A stretch of DNA of 16,104 nt from Omnitrophica WOR_2 bacterium RIFCSPHIGHO2_02_FULL_67_20 (GCA_001805695.1 MHGT01000006.1:11586-27689), one strand, 5' to 3'. Numbered from the stretch's first letter, positions 6,866 through 13,005 are shown. The notes: generated by a model from the sequence alone, not told the origin. Numbers and translations: made by a program.

Positions 6866-7402
6866 TTAGTTTTCCGCGACTTCAACGACGAGGCGGCGGC
6901 GCTCGCGGATCGTTTCCTCGCTCTCCAGCGCCTGGAGCCCTTCCAGCGTCGCCTTGACGAGATTCACCGAATTGCTGGAGCCGAGCCGCTTCGTCAGGAT
7001 GTCCCGGATGCCGGCCGCTTCGCACACCGCCCGGACAGCACCACCCGCGATGATCCCCGTGCCGGGGCTGGCGGGTTTGAGCAGGACGCGCGAGGCGTCA
7101 AAGCGGCCGACGATCTCATGCGGGATCGTCGCGCCCTTGAGCGGCACGGCGATCATGTTCCGTTGGGCCTGCAGAAACCCTTTGCGGATGGCGTCGGCCG
7201 CCTCATTGGACCTGCCCAGCGCCATGCCGACGCGCCCCTTGCCGTCGCCCACCACCGCGAGCGCGTTGAAGCCCAGCCGCTTGCCGCCCTTGTGGACTTT
7301 GGCGACGCGGTTGATGCCGATCAGCTTCTCCATGAGCTGCGTCCCGTCTGAGGAGCGCGCCTGCTCACGTTGCCGCCCCCGCGGCCCTCCGTCTCGAGCC
7401 AT
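6866..7402 (-). CDS. rpsE: 30S ribosomal protein S5
   Basis: S5 lies at the mRNA entry side of the 30S subunit and contributes to decoding accuracy and mRNA unwinding. The 178-aa protein shows the N-terminal double-stranded-RNA-binding-like domain (EKLIGINRVAKVHKGGKRL, then GFNALAVVGDGKGRVGMALG) and the C-terminal domain (PASPGTGIIAGGAVRAVCEA, LGSSNSVNLVKATLEGLQAL). The ATG at 7402 shares one base with the rplR stop (TAATG), a coupling arrangement also seen at rpsK-rpsD. Its identity is not in doubt. Confidence 0.97.
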   Translation of the reverse strand: MARDGGPRGRQREQARSSDGTQLMEKLIGINRVAKVHKGGKRLGFNALAVVGDGKGRVGMALGRSNEAADAIRKGFLQAQRNMIAVPLKGATIPHEIVGRFDASRVLLKPASPGTGIIAGGAVRAVCEAAGIRDILTKRLGSSNSVNLVKATLEGLQALESEETIRERRRLVVEVAEN

Positions 7403-7761
7403 TAGACCTGAAGCCCTCCTGCGCGAGCCGCCTCTGCCAGCGCCTTCACCCGTCCATGATAGACGTATCCGCCGCGGTCAAAGACGACCCGCGTGACCCC
7501 CCGCTTGACGGCATCGGCGGCCACGAGCGCGCCGAGTTCCTTGGCCGCGTCAAGGTTGCCGCCCCGTTTGAGGTGCTTGAGCCGCTCATCCTTCGTGGAC
7601 CAGCCGCACAGCGCCTTGCCAGCGACATCATCCACCAGCTGGACATAGAGGTGGTTGTGGCTTCGGAAGACGCACAGCCTGGGCCGCTCCGGCAAGCCCG
7701 TCACTTTCTTGCGCAGCCGCCGGTGCCGGGTGCGGCGGCCCTGCTCGCGTGTGTGGCTCAT
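7402..7761 (-). CDS. rplR: 50S ribosomal protein L18
   Basis: L18 binds 5S rRNA and helps dock it in the central protuberance. The protein has 119 aa, standard length: MSHTREQGRRTRHRRLRKKV, then RPRLCVFRSHNHLYVQLVDD, and the end VVFDRGGYVYHGRVKALAEA. An open frame continues 40 codons upstream to another ATG, but that stretch is the structured rplF-rplR spacer and has no family similarity. The ATG at 7761 is preceded by AGGTGGTGGG, a fair ribosome binding site. The site and the A and U of the start codon fall entirely inside the 3' arm of a perfect 17-bp inverted repeat, so access is likely controlled by RNA structure. Confidence 0.95.
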   Translation of the reverse strand: MSHTREQGRRTRHRRLRKKVTGLPERPRLCVFRSHNHLYVQLVDDVAGKALCGWSTKDERLKHLKRGGNLDAAKELGALVAADAVKRGVTRVVFDRGGYVYHGRVKALAEAARAGGLQV

Positions 7762-7901
7762 CCCACCACCTGCGCCAGACGGCGGCTCAGGCCACATGTT
7801 TGGCGGGCCGCCGTCACCGATGCGACTGGCGACGTGATAGCAACGTAAGATCCGCGGACCATCGGGGTTTGCCGAAGGCAAACCGGCGCAGGTGGTGGGA
7901 T
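7760..7901 (-). promoter_or_regulatory. Candidate structured RNA or cruciform element between rplF and rplR (four-way junction)
   Basis: This 142-base element runs from the last base of the rplF stop to the U of the rplR start. P1 is a perfect 17-bp helix (7885-7901 with 7760-7776; TCCCACCACCTGCGCC arm). P2 is an 8-bp hairpin with a 3-base loop (7866-7884, GGTTTGCC/GGCAAACC). P3 is closed by CCGATG/CATCGG (7817-7822 with 7860-7865) around a 37-base interior. P4 is a 9-bp GACGGCGGC/GCCGCCGTC stem (7778-7786 with 7807-7815), with a further 4-bp GCCA/TGGC stem inside. The junction leaves 0, 0, 1 and 1 unpaired bases. I do not recognise it as a known RNA family. A small mobile palindromic element is the main alternative. 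Confidence 0.6.
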
Positions 7902-8467
7902 CATCCTCCGCCTCCCGCCTTGGCGCCGGCGCCGGTGGCCGCCTTGCCCGCCTTGCGCCGGATGATCTCGCCGACGTATTTGATCCCCTTGCCCTTGTAC
8001 GGCTCTGGCGGGGCGATGCGCCTGAGGTTGGCGGCGAACTGGCCGACGAGGTGCTTGTCCGCGCCCTTCACGATGACGGACGTGGGTTTGGGCACCTCCA
8101 CGGTGATCCCCTCGGGCAGCGCCACCACCACCGGATGGGAGAATCCCACCTGGATGGAGATCTGCTTGCCCTGCAGCTGGGCGCGGTACCCGACACCGGA
8201 GATTTCCAGCTCTTTCGAGAAGCCGGTGGACACGCCGTGCACCATGTTGGCGATGAGCGCCCGGTAGAGGCCGTGCATGGCTCGGTGGCGCTTGTCCTCA
8301 GCCGTCCGTTCCACCTTCAGCTGCTCCCCCTCCAGCCGGACGGTGACGGCCGGCGGGATGTCGAGCGACAGCTTACCCTTCGGCCCTTCCACGAGCAGCG
8401 AGGCGCCTTCCTGCTTGGTCGTCACACCGCTCGGAATCGTGACGGGTGCTCGTCCAATGCGCGACAT
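7901..8467 (-). CDS. rplF: 50S ribosomal protein L6
   Basis: L6 binds 23S rRNA near the sarcin-ricin loop, close to the GTPase centre. The protein has 188 aa: MSRIGRAPVTIPSGV, VEGPKGKLSLDIPPAV, GVSTGFSKELEISGVGYRAQ, and the C-terminal signature PPEPYKGKGIKYVGEIIRRK. A Gly/Ala tail (AGKAATGAGAKAGGGG) extends the usual end. In-frame codons upstream of the chosen ATG at 8467 are repeat sequence and not family-like. No Shine-Dalgarno sequence precedes the ATG. A family-A repeat arm ends eight bases upstream. The stop codon is the first base-pair partner of the structured rplF-rplR spacer. Confidence 0.96.
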   Translation of the reverse strand: MSRIGRAPVTIPSGVTTKQEGASLLVEGPKGKLSLDIPPAVTVRLEGEQLKVERTAEDKRHRAMHGLYRALIANMVHGVSTGFSKELEISGVGYRAQLQGKQISIQVGFSHPVVVALPEGITVEVPKPTSVIVKGADKHLVGQFAANLRRIAPPEPYKGKGIKYVGEIIRRKAGKAATGAGAKAGGGG

Positions 8468-8593
8468 TTTTATATGATTTCGCGGATCGCCAAGGGAAAA
8501 CACCCCTTGAATGCGGATTCCACAGATAGAGTTTTTAATCCGCGTAATCTGTCCTTTACATGAGGTCCTTCTATGCAATCCGCGGAATCCCGT
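8468..8593. repeat. Composite family-A repeat, rpsH-rplF junction
   Basis: This is the largest copy, 8476-8589. Outer arms are GATTTCGCGGATC (8476-8488) and AATCCGCGGAATC (8577-8589), with two mismatches. Two more arms, GGATTCCACAGAT (8515-8527) and AATCCGCGTAATCTG (8537-8551), lie inside. An extra hairpin, CAAGGG-7-CCCTTG, is present at about 8490-8510 near rplF. It fills the 126-base gap from four bases after the rpsH stop to eight bases before the rplF ATG. I found no convincing promoter in it. Confidence 0.8.
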
Positions 8594-9001
8594 TTACCAC
8601 ACATAGCAGATGACCTCTCCGCCGATCCGCTGCTTGTAGGCGTCGCGCTCCGTCAGGATCCCCTTCGAGGTGGACACGACGGCGACGCCCAGTCCGCGCA
8701 GCACGCGCGGCAGCTCTGCCGCCTTGCGGTACGTGCGCACGCCCGGCTTCGAGATCCGGATGAGCTGCGTGATCACGGGTATCTGCTTGGACGATGAGCG
8801 CTTGGCGTATTTCAGATAGACGCGCAGCATCTTGGTCGCCGGATCCTCCTCACCGATGACCTTGTACGTCCGGATAAACCCCTCCTGCTTCAGGACCTCG
8901 AGGATCTGGGTGAAGAGCCGGGAGAACCGGACGTCCACCGCCGGATGGTAGGCGCGCGAGGCGTTCCGGATCTTGGTCAGTGCGTCGCCGATCGTGTCCA
9001 T
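8594..9001 (-). CDS. rpsH: 30S ribosomal protein S8
   Basis: S8 binds the central domain of 16S rRNA (helix 21) and in E. coli represses the spc operon. The protein has 135 aa: MDTIGDALTKIRNASRAY, then the middle LKYAKRSSSKQIPVITQLIR, and the C-terminal signature VVSTSKGILTERDAYKQRIG followed by GEVICYVW. The ATG at 9001 shares one base with the rpsN stop (TGATG), so the two genes are probably coupled. The same frame stays open upstream through rpsN, but that extension is a shadow and is not part of S8. Confidence 0.97.
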   Translation of the reverse strand: MDTIGDALTKIRNASRAYHPAVDVRFSRLFTQILEVLKQEGFIRTYKVIGEEDPATKMLRVYLKYAKRSSSKQIPVITQLIRISKPGVRTYRKAAELPRVLRGLGVAVVSTSKGILTERDAYKQRIGGEVICYVW

Positions 9002-9186
9002 CACCAGCTCGCTTTCGTCAGGCCGGGGATCTCCCCGCGCCAGGCCATTTCCCTGAAGCACATGCGGCAGAGCCCGAAGCGGCGGTAGAAGCCCCGCCGA
9101 CGGGCGCAGCGCTGGCACCGGTTGACCGCCCGGGACGTGAACTTCGGTGTACGCTTGGCTCGCTCGATCCACGAACGTCTGGCCAT
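9001..9186 (-). CDS. rpsN: 30S ribosomal protein S14, zinc type
   Basis: S14 is a small 30S head protein. At 61 aa this is the short zinc-binding form (type Z), not the roughly 100-aa cysteine-free form. Cys24, Cys27, Cys40 and Cys43 form the CxxC-12-CxxC ribbon (NRCQRCARRRGFYRRFGLCR). It ends in the usual GEIPGLTKASW. The Shine-Dalgarno sequence CGGAG is five bases before the ATG, nine bases after the rplE stop. The gene lies between rplE and rpsH as in most spc clusters. Confidence 0.97.
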   Translation of the reverse strand: MARRSWIERAKRTPKFTSRAVNRCQRCARRRGFYRRFGLCRMCFREMAWRGEIPGLTKASW

Positions 9187-9195
9187 GAGTCTCCG

Positions 9196-9801
9196 CTAGT
9201 TGTCCTTGTCTTTGTCTTTCGTCGCGAACGGCATGCCGAACCCCTTCAGGAGCGCGTACGCCTCATCGCGGCTCTCGGCCGTCGTGACGATGACGATGTC
9301 CATGCCCGTGGGGTACGGCGACTGGTCCACCTGGATTTCCGGAAAAATCGTATGCTCCTTGATGCCGAAGCTGTAGTTGCCCCCCTGGTCGAAGCCGGCC
9401 GGGTTCAGCCCCCGGAAGTCGCGGATGCGCGGCAGGGCGGCGCTGACCAGCCGGTCGAGGAATTCGTACATCCGTGTGCGCCGGAGCGTGACCTTGCAGC
9501 CCACCGGGTCCTGCTCCCGGAGCTTGAAGTTCGAGATGGCCTTCTTCGCCCGCGTGATCAGCGGTTTCTGGCCGGTGATCAGGCCGAGGTCCTTCTGCAC
9601 CGATTCCAGGTGCTTCGCATCGTGCGCCGCCTCGCCGCAGCCGATATTGACGACGATTTTCTCCAGGCGCGCCGCCGCCATGGGATTGGTGTGCTTGAAC
9701 TGCTTGACCAGCCCCGGCGACAGCTCCTTGCGGTACCGCTCAAGGAGCCGGGGGACCTGATGGACCTGATGGTTGCTGGTGGTGGCCTGCTTCTGGACCA
9801 T
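9196..9801 (-). CDS. rplE: 50S ribosomal protein L5
   Basis: L5 binds 5S rRNA and contacts the P-site tRNA from the central protuberance. The protein has 201 aa: RLLERYRKELSPGLVKQF, RLEKIVVNIGCGEAAHDAKH, GLITGQKPLITRAKKAISNF, KLREQDPVGCKVTLR, RDFRGLNPAGFDQGGNYSFG and GIKEHTIFPEI. About 15 extra residues precede the usual first helix, and a KDKDKDN tail follows the usual end. The ATG at 9801 is three bases after the rplX stop. AGGAG lies about 13 bases upstream, inside rplX, so coupling is more likely than independent initiation. Confidence 0.96.
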   Translation of the reverse strand: MVQKQATTSNHQVHQVPRLLERYRKELSPGLVKQFKHTNPMAAARLEKIVVNIGCGEAAHDAKHLESVQKDLGLITGQKPLITRAKKAISNFKLREQDPVGCKVTLRRTRMYEFLDRLVSAALPRIRDFRGLNPAGFDQGGNYSFGIKEHTIFPEIQVDQSPYPTGMDIVIVTTAESRDEAYALLKGFGMPFATKDKDKDN

Positions 9802-9804
9802 CGG

Positions 9805-10116
9805 TTACAGGGGCTCCTGGCACCGCCGGCAGATGCGCCGCTTCTCGTCCGTGCCGCTGACGCGCCAGCCGACGCGCGCGGGCTTCTGGCACTTCGGGCA
9901 GACCGGAGCCAGCTTGGCGAGGGCGATGGCCCCCTCCCGCTCCACGATGCCGCCGGCCTGGTTCTGCTGGCTGCGGCGCTCGAAGTGCTTCACGAGATTG
10001 ATGCGCTCCACCAGGGCGCGCTCGGTCTCGGGCCAGACCTGGAGCACCTTGCCGGTCTTGCCCTTATCTTTGCCGCCCAGGATGGCGACGGTATCACCCT
10101 TCTTAATGCGTGCCAT
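9805..10116 (-). CDS. rplX: 50S ribosomal protein L24 with C-terminal zinc ribbon
   Basis: L24 is an early 50S assembly protein. The 103-aa protein has an N-terminal KOW motif (KKGDTVAILGGKDKGKTGKV) and the INLVKHFERRSQQNQAGGI segment. The C-terminus carries CPKC (Cys73, Cys76) and CRRC (Cys96, Cys99), a four-cysteine ribbon that E. coli L24 lacks but many other bacteria have. The ATG at 10116 shares one base with the rplN stop (TGATG). Its identity is clear. The zinc ribbon groups with the zinc forms of S14 and L36 in the same operon. Confidence 0.96.
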   Translation of the reverse strand: MARIKKGDTVAILGGKDKGKTGKVLQVWPETERALVERINLVKHFERRSQQNQAGGIVEREGAIALAKLAPVCPKCQKPARVGWRVSGTDEKRRICRRCQEPL

Positions 10117-10481
10117 CAGACGACTTCCGGAGCCAACGAGATGATCTTCATGAACCGCTCGCGCAGCTCGCGCGCGACCGGGCCGAACACGCGGGTGCCC
10201 TTTGGGTTGTTCTGGTTGTCGATCAGGACGACCGCGTTCGAGTCAAACTTCAGCGTCGTCCCGTCCGGCCGGCGGATGGGCGCGCGGGTGCGGACGAGCA
10301 CGCACCGCACCACTTCGCCCTTCTTGGCCATGGCGTCCGGGTCTGCGACGCGTACGTGCGCCGTGATCACATCCCCGATGGCCGCCGTTTTCTTGTTGCC
10401 CCGGCCAATCACGCCGATGGCCCACACCCTCTTCGCGCCGGAGTTGTCGGCCACTTCGAGCTGGGAGCGGACTTGGATCAT
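10116..10481 (-). CDS. rplN: 50S ribosomal protein L14
   Basis: L14 lies on the subunit interface and forms bridge B8 with 16S rRNA. It is also the docking site of the silencing factor RsfS in bacteria that have it. The 121-aa protein is typical: MIQVRSQLEVADNSGAKRVW, then GDVITAHVRVADP, KKGEVVRCVLVRTRAPIRRP, SNAVVLIDNQNNPKGTRVFG and VARELRERFMKIISLAPEV. AGGAG is seven bases before the ATG. The ATG overlaps the rpsQ stop by four bases (ATGA). Confidence 0.98.
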   Translation of the reverse strand: MIQVRSQLEVADNSGAKRVWAIGVIGRGNKKTAAIGDVITAHVRVADPDAMAKKGEVVRCVLVRTRAPIRRPDGTTLKFDSNAVVLIDNQNNPKGTRVFGPVARELRERFMKIISLAPEVV

Positions 10482-10858
10482 CCCACCACTCCTAGAGCTT
10501 GCCCGCTGGAGGTAAGGCCCGGTTTCACCGCGGCCTCGTCCGCCTTGGGAACTGGAGGCGCGGTGGAGGCGCGCTGGAGGATCTCAACGAGCCGCCAGCG
10601 TTTGTCCTTCGAGATCGGCCGGGTCTCCATGATCTTCACGAGGTCGCCCACCGTGGCGCTGTTGGCCTCGTCGTGCACCTTGAATGAGGCGGCCCGTCGG
10701 ATGATGCGGCTGTACTGTTGGTGCTTGGCCAGGCGCGATACCTGGACCACGATCGTCTTTTTCATCTTCGCGCTCGTGACGATCCCCGTCCGGATCTTCC
10801 GGTGTCCCCGGCCGCTCGTCGCGGCGGTATTCGGTTGTGCGGGCTGTGTCGTGGGCAT
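10478..10858 (-). CDS. rpsQ: 30S ribosomal protein S17 with extended termini
   Basis: S17 is an OB-fold primary binder of the 16S rRNA 5' domain. The conserved part spans about residues 20-95: RTGIVTSAKMKKTIVVQVSR, KHQQYSRIIRRAASFKVHDE, and VGDLVKIMETRPISKDKRWR. At 126 aa it is longer than the usual 80-90, with a Thr/Pro/Asn-rich N-terminus and about 30 low-complexity residues at the C-terminus. I chose the ATG at 10858, eight bases after the rpmC stop; the open frame upstream of it is a shadow of rpmC. The stop overlaps the rplN start. Confidence 0.93.
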   Translation of the reverse strand: MPTTQPAQPNTAATSGRGHRKIRTGIVTSAKMKKTIVVQVSRLAKHQQYSRIIRRAASFKVHDEANSATVGDLVKIMETRPISKDKRWRLVEILQRASTAPPVPKADEAAVKPGLTSSGQALGVVG

Positions 10859-10866
10859 CGCCGGTC

Positions 10867-11088
10867 TCACGTTTTGACGGCCGTTTGCCGTCGCTGCTGG
10901 TTCAGCACCGTGTGGATCCGGGCGATTTGACGCCGGAACGCCGAGAACCGGTGCGTGTGTGTCTGGGCCCCTTCCGCCGTTTTCTGGCGCGCCTGCCAGA
11001 TCTCGCGGCGCAGCTGCTCGAGCTGCGTGCGCATATCCGGCTCCGGCATCGCGCGCAGTTCCTTGGCCGTGGGCCACTTGTCCGCCAT
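10867..11088 (-). CDS. rpmC: 50S ribosomal protein L29
   Basis: L29 is a two-helix protein at the peptide exit tunnel, beside L23, where signal recognition particle and trigger factor dock. The 73-aa protein has TAKELRAMPEPDMRTQLEQL, REIWQARQKTAEGA and a second helix FRRQIARIHTVLNQQ. The usual L-R-F/N-L motif is changed to REIWQARQ, but size, helices and position between rplP and rpsQ leave little doubt. The ATG at 11088 is one base after the rplP stop, with GTGAG directly before it. Confidence 0.92.
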   Translation of the reverse strand: MADKWPTAKELRAMPEPDMRTQLEQLRREIWQARQKTAEGAQTHTHRFSAFRRQIARIHTVLNQQRRQTAVKT

Positions 11089-11089
11089 C

Positions 11090-11515
11090 TCACGCCCCTT
11101 CGTCTTTGCGGTTCACGAGCCGCGTGCGGAGCGGCAGTTTGCTGGCCGCCAAGCGGAATGTTTCCTTCGCCAGCATCTCGGGAATGCCGTCCGCCTCGAA
11201 GAGGATCCGCCCGCGCTTCACGACGGCCACCCAGTGGTCCACGAGCCCCTTGCCGGCCCCCATGGGTTTTTCCTGTCCGTGGGTGGTCACCGGCTTGTCC
11301 GGGAAGACCCGCAGCCACACCTTCCCGCCCCGGCTCATCGACCGGCTGATGGCGACACGGCACGCCTCAATCTGGGCGGCGGTGATCCAGCCGTTGCCCA
11401 GCGCCTTGAGGCCGAACTCGCCGAAAGCGAGGCGCGTACCCCCCTTGGCGGCCCCGCGGCACTTGCCGCGGAACGCCTTCCGGTATTTGATTCGTTTCGG
11501 AAGCAGGAGTGACAT
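11090..11515 (-). CDS. rplP: 50S ribosomal protein L16
   Basis: L16 sits near the A site and helps position aminoacyl-tRNA. The protein has 141 aa: MSLLLPKRIKYRKAFRGKCR, FGEFGLKALGNGWITAAQIE, then GGKVWLRVFPDKPVT, VDHWVAVVKRGRILFEADGI and ETFRLAASKLPLRTRLVNRK. The loop after PDKPVT reads THGQEKPMGAGKG, so the residue aligned with E. coli Arg81, just before M-G-x-G-K-G, is Pro84. GGGGG lies seven bases before the ATG. The rpsC stop is 13 bases upstream. Confidence 0.97.
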   Translation of the reverse strand: MSLLLPKRIKYRKAFRGKCRGAAKGGTRLAFGEFGLKALGNGWITAAQIEACRVAISRSMSRGGKVWLRVFPDKPVTTHGQEKPMGAGKGLVDHWVAVVKRGRILFEADGIPEMLAKETFRLAASKLPLRTRLVNRKDEGA

Positions 11516-11528
11516 CGCGGAACCCCCG

Positions 11529-12251
11529 TTACGACGGCTCGGCCGCGGCCGCAGGGGCCGGCGGGACTTCGATGTGGACGCGCGGCCTGGCCTGCGTTTT
11601 CTGGCGTTCGATGGAGACCAAATCGCCCCGGCAGACCCAGACCTTCGTGCCGATGCAGCCGGCCTTCGTGCGGGCGGTCGAGCTGCCGAACTGGATGTTG
11701 GACCGCAGGGTGCTGAGGGGCACCTTGCCGGTCCGGTACACCTCGCGCCGGGTCATTTCCGAGCCCGCCAGCCGGCCGTCGCAGACGACCTTGATGCCCT
11801 TGCACTCCTTGGACTCCATGGCCTGCTGGATCGCCCGCTTCATGGCGCGCCGGAAGGCGATGCGCTTCTCGAGCTGGAACGCGAGCGAATCCGCCACGAG
11901 CTGCGCTTCGATCGCCGGATTGGTGATTTCAACGTAGTCCATCTTCAGCTGCTGCTGCGGCCCGAGGATGTTCTGGACCGCGTCCTGCAGCCGCTGGATG
12001 TTCTCGCCGCGCCGGCCGATCAGGATGCCCGGGCGCGCTGTGGAGATGACGACCCGGACCCGCTCGGTCGACCGCTCAATGACCACCCGCGCGACCGCCG
12101 CTGAGGCCAGCTCCTTGTGCAGGAGCTCACGGATTTTGCGGTCTTCCTGGAGGTACTGGAGGAACATCTTCTTCGTCGGCCCAAACCATCGTGAGCTCCA
12201 GTCCCGCGAAATCGGCAGCCGCAGACACTGCGGATTGACTTTATGACCCAT
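11529..12251 (-). CDS. rpsC: 30S ribosomal protein S3
   Basis: S3 lies at the mRNA entry channel and takes part in helicase action and start-site selection. The 240-aa protein starts MGHKVNPQCLRL, has a type-2 KH domain with the loop IGRRG (78-82), and a C-terminal domain with EMTRREVYRTGKVPLSTLRS and KVWVCRGDL. It ends in an Ala/Pro tail (VPPAPAAAAEPS). Eight in-frame codons upstream (an Arg-rich run) are left out because MGHKVNP is the family start. GGAGG is six bases before the ATG and lies in the loop and 3' arm of a small hairpin (TTCGCC/GGCGAA). Confidence 0.97.
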   Translation of the reverse strand: MGHKVNPQCLRLPISRDWSSRWFGPTKKMFLQYLQEDRKIRELLHKELASAAVARVVIERSTERVRVVISTARPGILIGRRGENIQRLQDAVQNILGPQQQLKMDYVEITNPAIEAQLVADSLAFQLEKRIAFRRAMKRAIQQAMESKECKGIKVVCDGRLAGSEMTRREVYRTGKVPLSTLRSNIQFGSSTARTKAGCIGTKVWVCRGDLVSIERQKTQARPRVHIEVPPAPAAAAEPS

Positions 12252-12302
12252 TCTTCGCCTCCGGCGAACGTTCAACGTTAAACGTGAAACGTTTAACGGG
12301 CC
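12252..12302. repeat. Heptamer array and two hairpins, rplV-rpsC junction
   Basis: Five consecutive heptamers run 12264-12298: GCGAACG, TTCAACG, TTAAACG, TGAAACG and TTTAACG (consensus TTNAACG). Part of the array is a perfect 10-bp inverted repeat with a 3-base loop, CGTTAAACGT-GAA-ACGTTTAACG (12276-12298). A second hairpin, TTCGCC-TCC-GGCGAA (12253-12267), holds the rpsC Shine-Dalgarno sequence on the coding strand, so it could affect rpsC translation. Confidence 0.75.
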
Positions 12303-12647
12303 TCATGGCTTTTTCTCCAGTTCCACGGTGATGTGCGTCGTGCGTTTGAGAATGGGGGCGGCGCGTCCGAACGCAGCCGCACGGAACCGTTTCCACCGCG
12401 GCCCCTCGTCCGCCACCAGCTTCGAGATGATCACGTCCTCTTCGCGCAGTTCCGGGTGGCGCTGGCGGGCATTGGCAAAGGCCGACGCCAGCAGCTTCAC
12501 GAGCGGCTTGGCCGCCCGGCGGTTGGTCACCGACAGCTGGACCAGCGCGGCGGCCACCGTCTGCTTGCGCAGCGGGAGGGCGACGTAGCCTACCTTGCGC
12601 GGCGTCATCCGGACGTGCCGGGCGACGGCTCGGGCCAGCGCGGGCAT
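12303..12647 (-). CDS. rplV: 50S ribosomal protein L22
   Basis: L22 sends a beta-hairpin into the peptide exit tunnel, where macrolide-resistance and arrest-peptide mutations map. The 114-aa protein shows ARHVRMTPRKVGYVALPLRK, the helix NRRAAKPLVKLLASAFANAR, and the hairpin region RFRAAAFGRAAPILKRTTHI. The usual I-R-G-K after the first strand is LRKQ here, a mild divergence. The ATG at 12647 is four bases after the rpsS stop (TAG), with no strong Shine-Dalgarno sequence, so coupling with rpsS is likely. Confidence 0.95.
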   Translation of the reverse strand: MPALARAVARHVRMTPRKVGYVALPLRKQTVAAALVQLSVTNRRAAKPLVKLLASAFANARQRHPELREEDVIISKLVADEGPRWKRFRAAAFGRAAPILKRTTHITVELEKKP

Positions 12648-12651
12648 GGGC

Positions 12652-13005
12652 CTACTTCTTGTCCTTAAGAGCAGCGGGGGCCGGCGCGGCAGCCGCCGGG
12701 GCCGGCGCGGCCGGTTTGCCGCCCATCGGGCCGGCCGTTTCCTTCTTGACGCCGCCGTGCTTGCGGAAGACGCGGGTTGGGGAGAACTCCCCGAGCCGGT
12801 GCCCCACCATGTTCTCCGTCACGTAGACGAGGTTGAACGCCTTCCCGTTGTGGACGAGAAAGTTCAGGCCCACGAAGTCCGGCGTGATCGTCGAGCGCCT
12901 GGACCAGGTTTTGATGGGCTTGCGGTCCTTGGTCTGGATGGCGATGTTCACCTTGCGCTGCAACGGTTCATCCACAAAGGCGCCCTTGGCGGTCGAACGT
13001 CCCAT
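12652..13005 (-). CDS. rpsS: 30S ribosomal protein S19 with C-terminal extension
   Basis: S19 forms a complex with S13 in the 30S head. Residues 1-90 are conventional: MGRSTAKGAFVDEPLQRKV, IKTWSRRSTITPDFVGLNFL, VHNGKAFNLVYVTENMVGHR and LGEFSPTRVFRKHG. The last ~27 residues are an Ala/Pro repeat ending in LKDKK, not found in most S19 proteins. GGAG stands seven bases before the ATG. The gene follows rplB across a 117-base repeat-filled gap and lies four bases before rplV. Confidence 0.95.
   Translation of the reverse strand: MGRSTAKGAFVDEPLQRKVNIAIQTKDRKPIKTWSRRSTITPDFVGLNFLVHNGKAFNLVYVTENMVGHRLGEFSPTRVFRKHGGVKKETAGPMGGKPAAPAPAAAAPAPAALKDKK

Noticed and set aside
7762..7881. A 40-codon N-terminal extension of L18
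   Set aside because: It is encoded by the structured rplF-rplR spacer, does not resemble any L18 N-terminus, and the shorter start has a ribosome binding site and the family sequence.
7760..7901. tRNA-like or integron attC-like reading of the four-way junction
   Set aside because: Stem lengths and loops do not fit a tRNA (17-bp closing stem, no T-loop or anticodon loop sequence), and I find no attC core sites (GTTRRRY/RYYYAAC) in the right places.
8476..8589. Internal promoter in the AT-rich repeat upstream of rplF
   Set aside because: I looked for -35/-10 pairs at 16-18 base spacing on the minus strand and found nothing better than chance in AT-rich sequence.
9002..9172. An upstream extension of S8 through rpsN
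   Set aside because: It overlaps all of the S14 gene in another frame; MDTIGDALTKIRNA is the S8 start.
8980..10515. A 511-codon plus-strand open frame across rpsN, rplE, rplX and rplN, and others of 310 and 372 codons opposite secY, rplO and rpsE
   Set aside because: They lie antisense to secure ribosomal genes, have no recognisable domain, and are Arg/Ala/Leu/Pro-rich as expected for shadow frames in GC-rich DNA.
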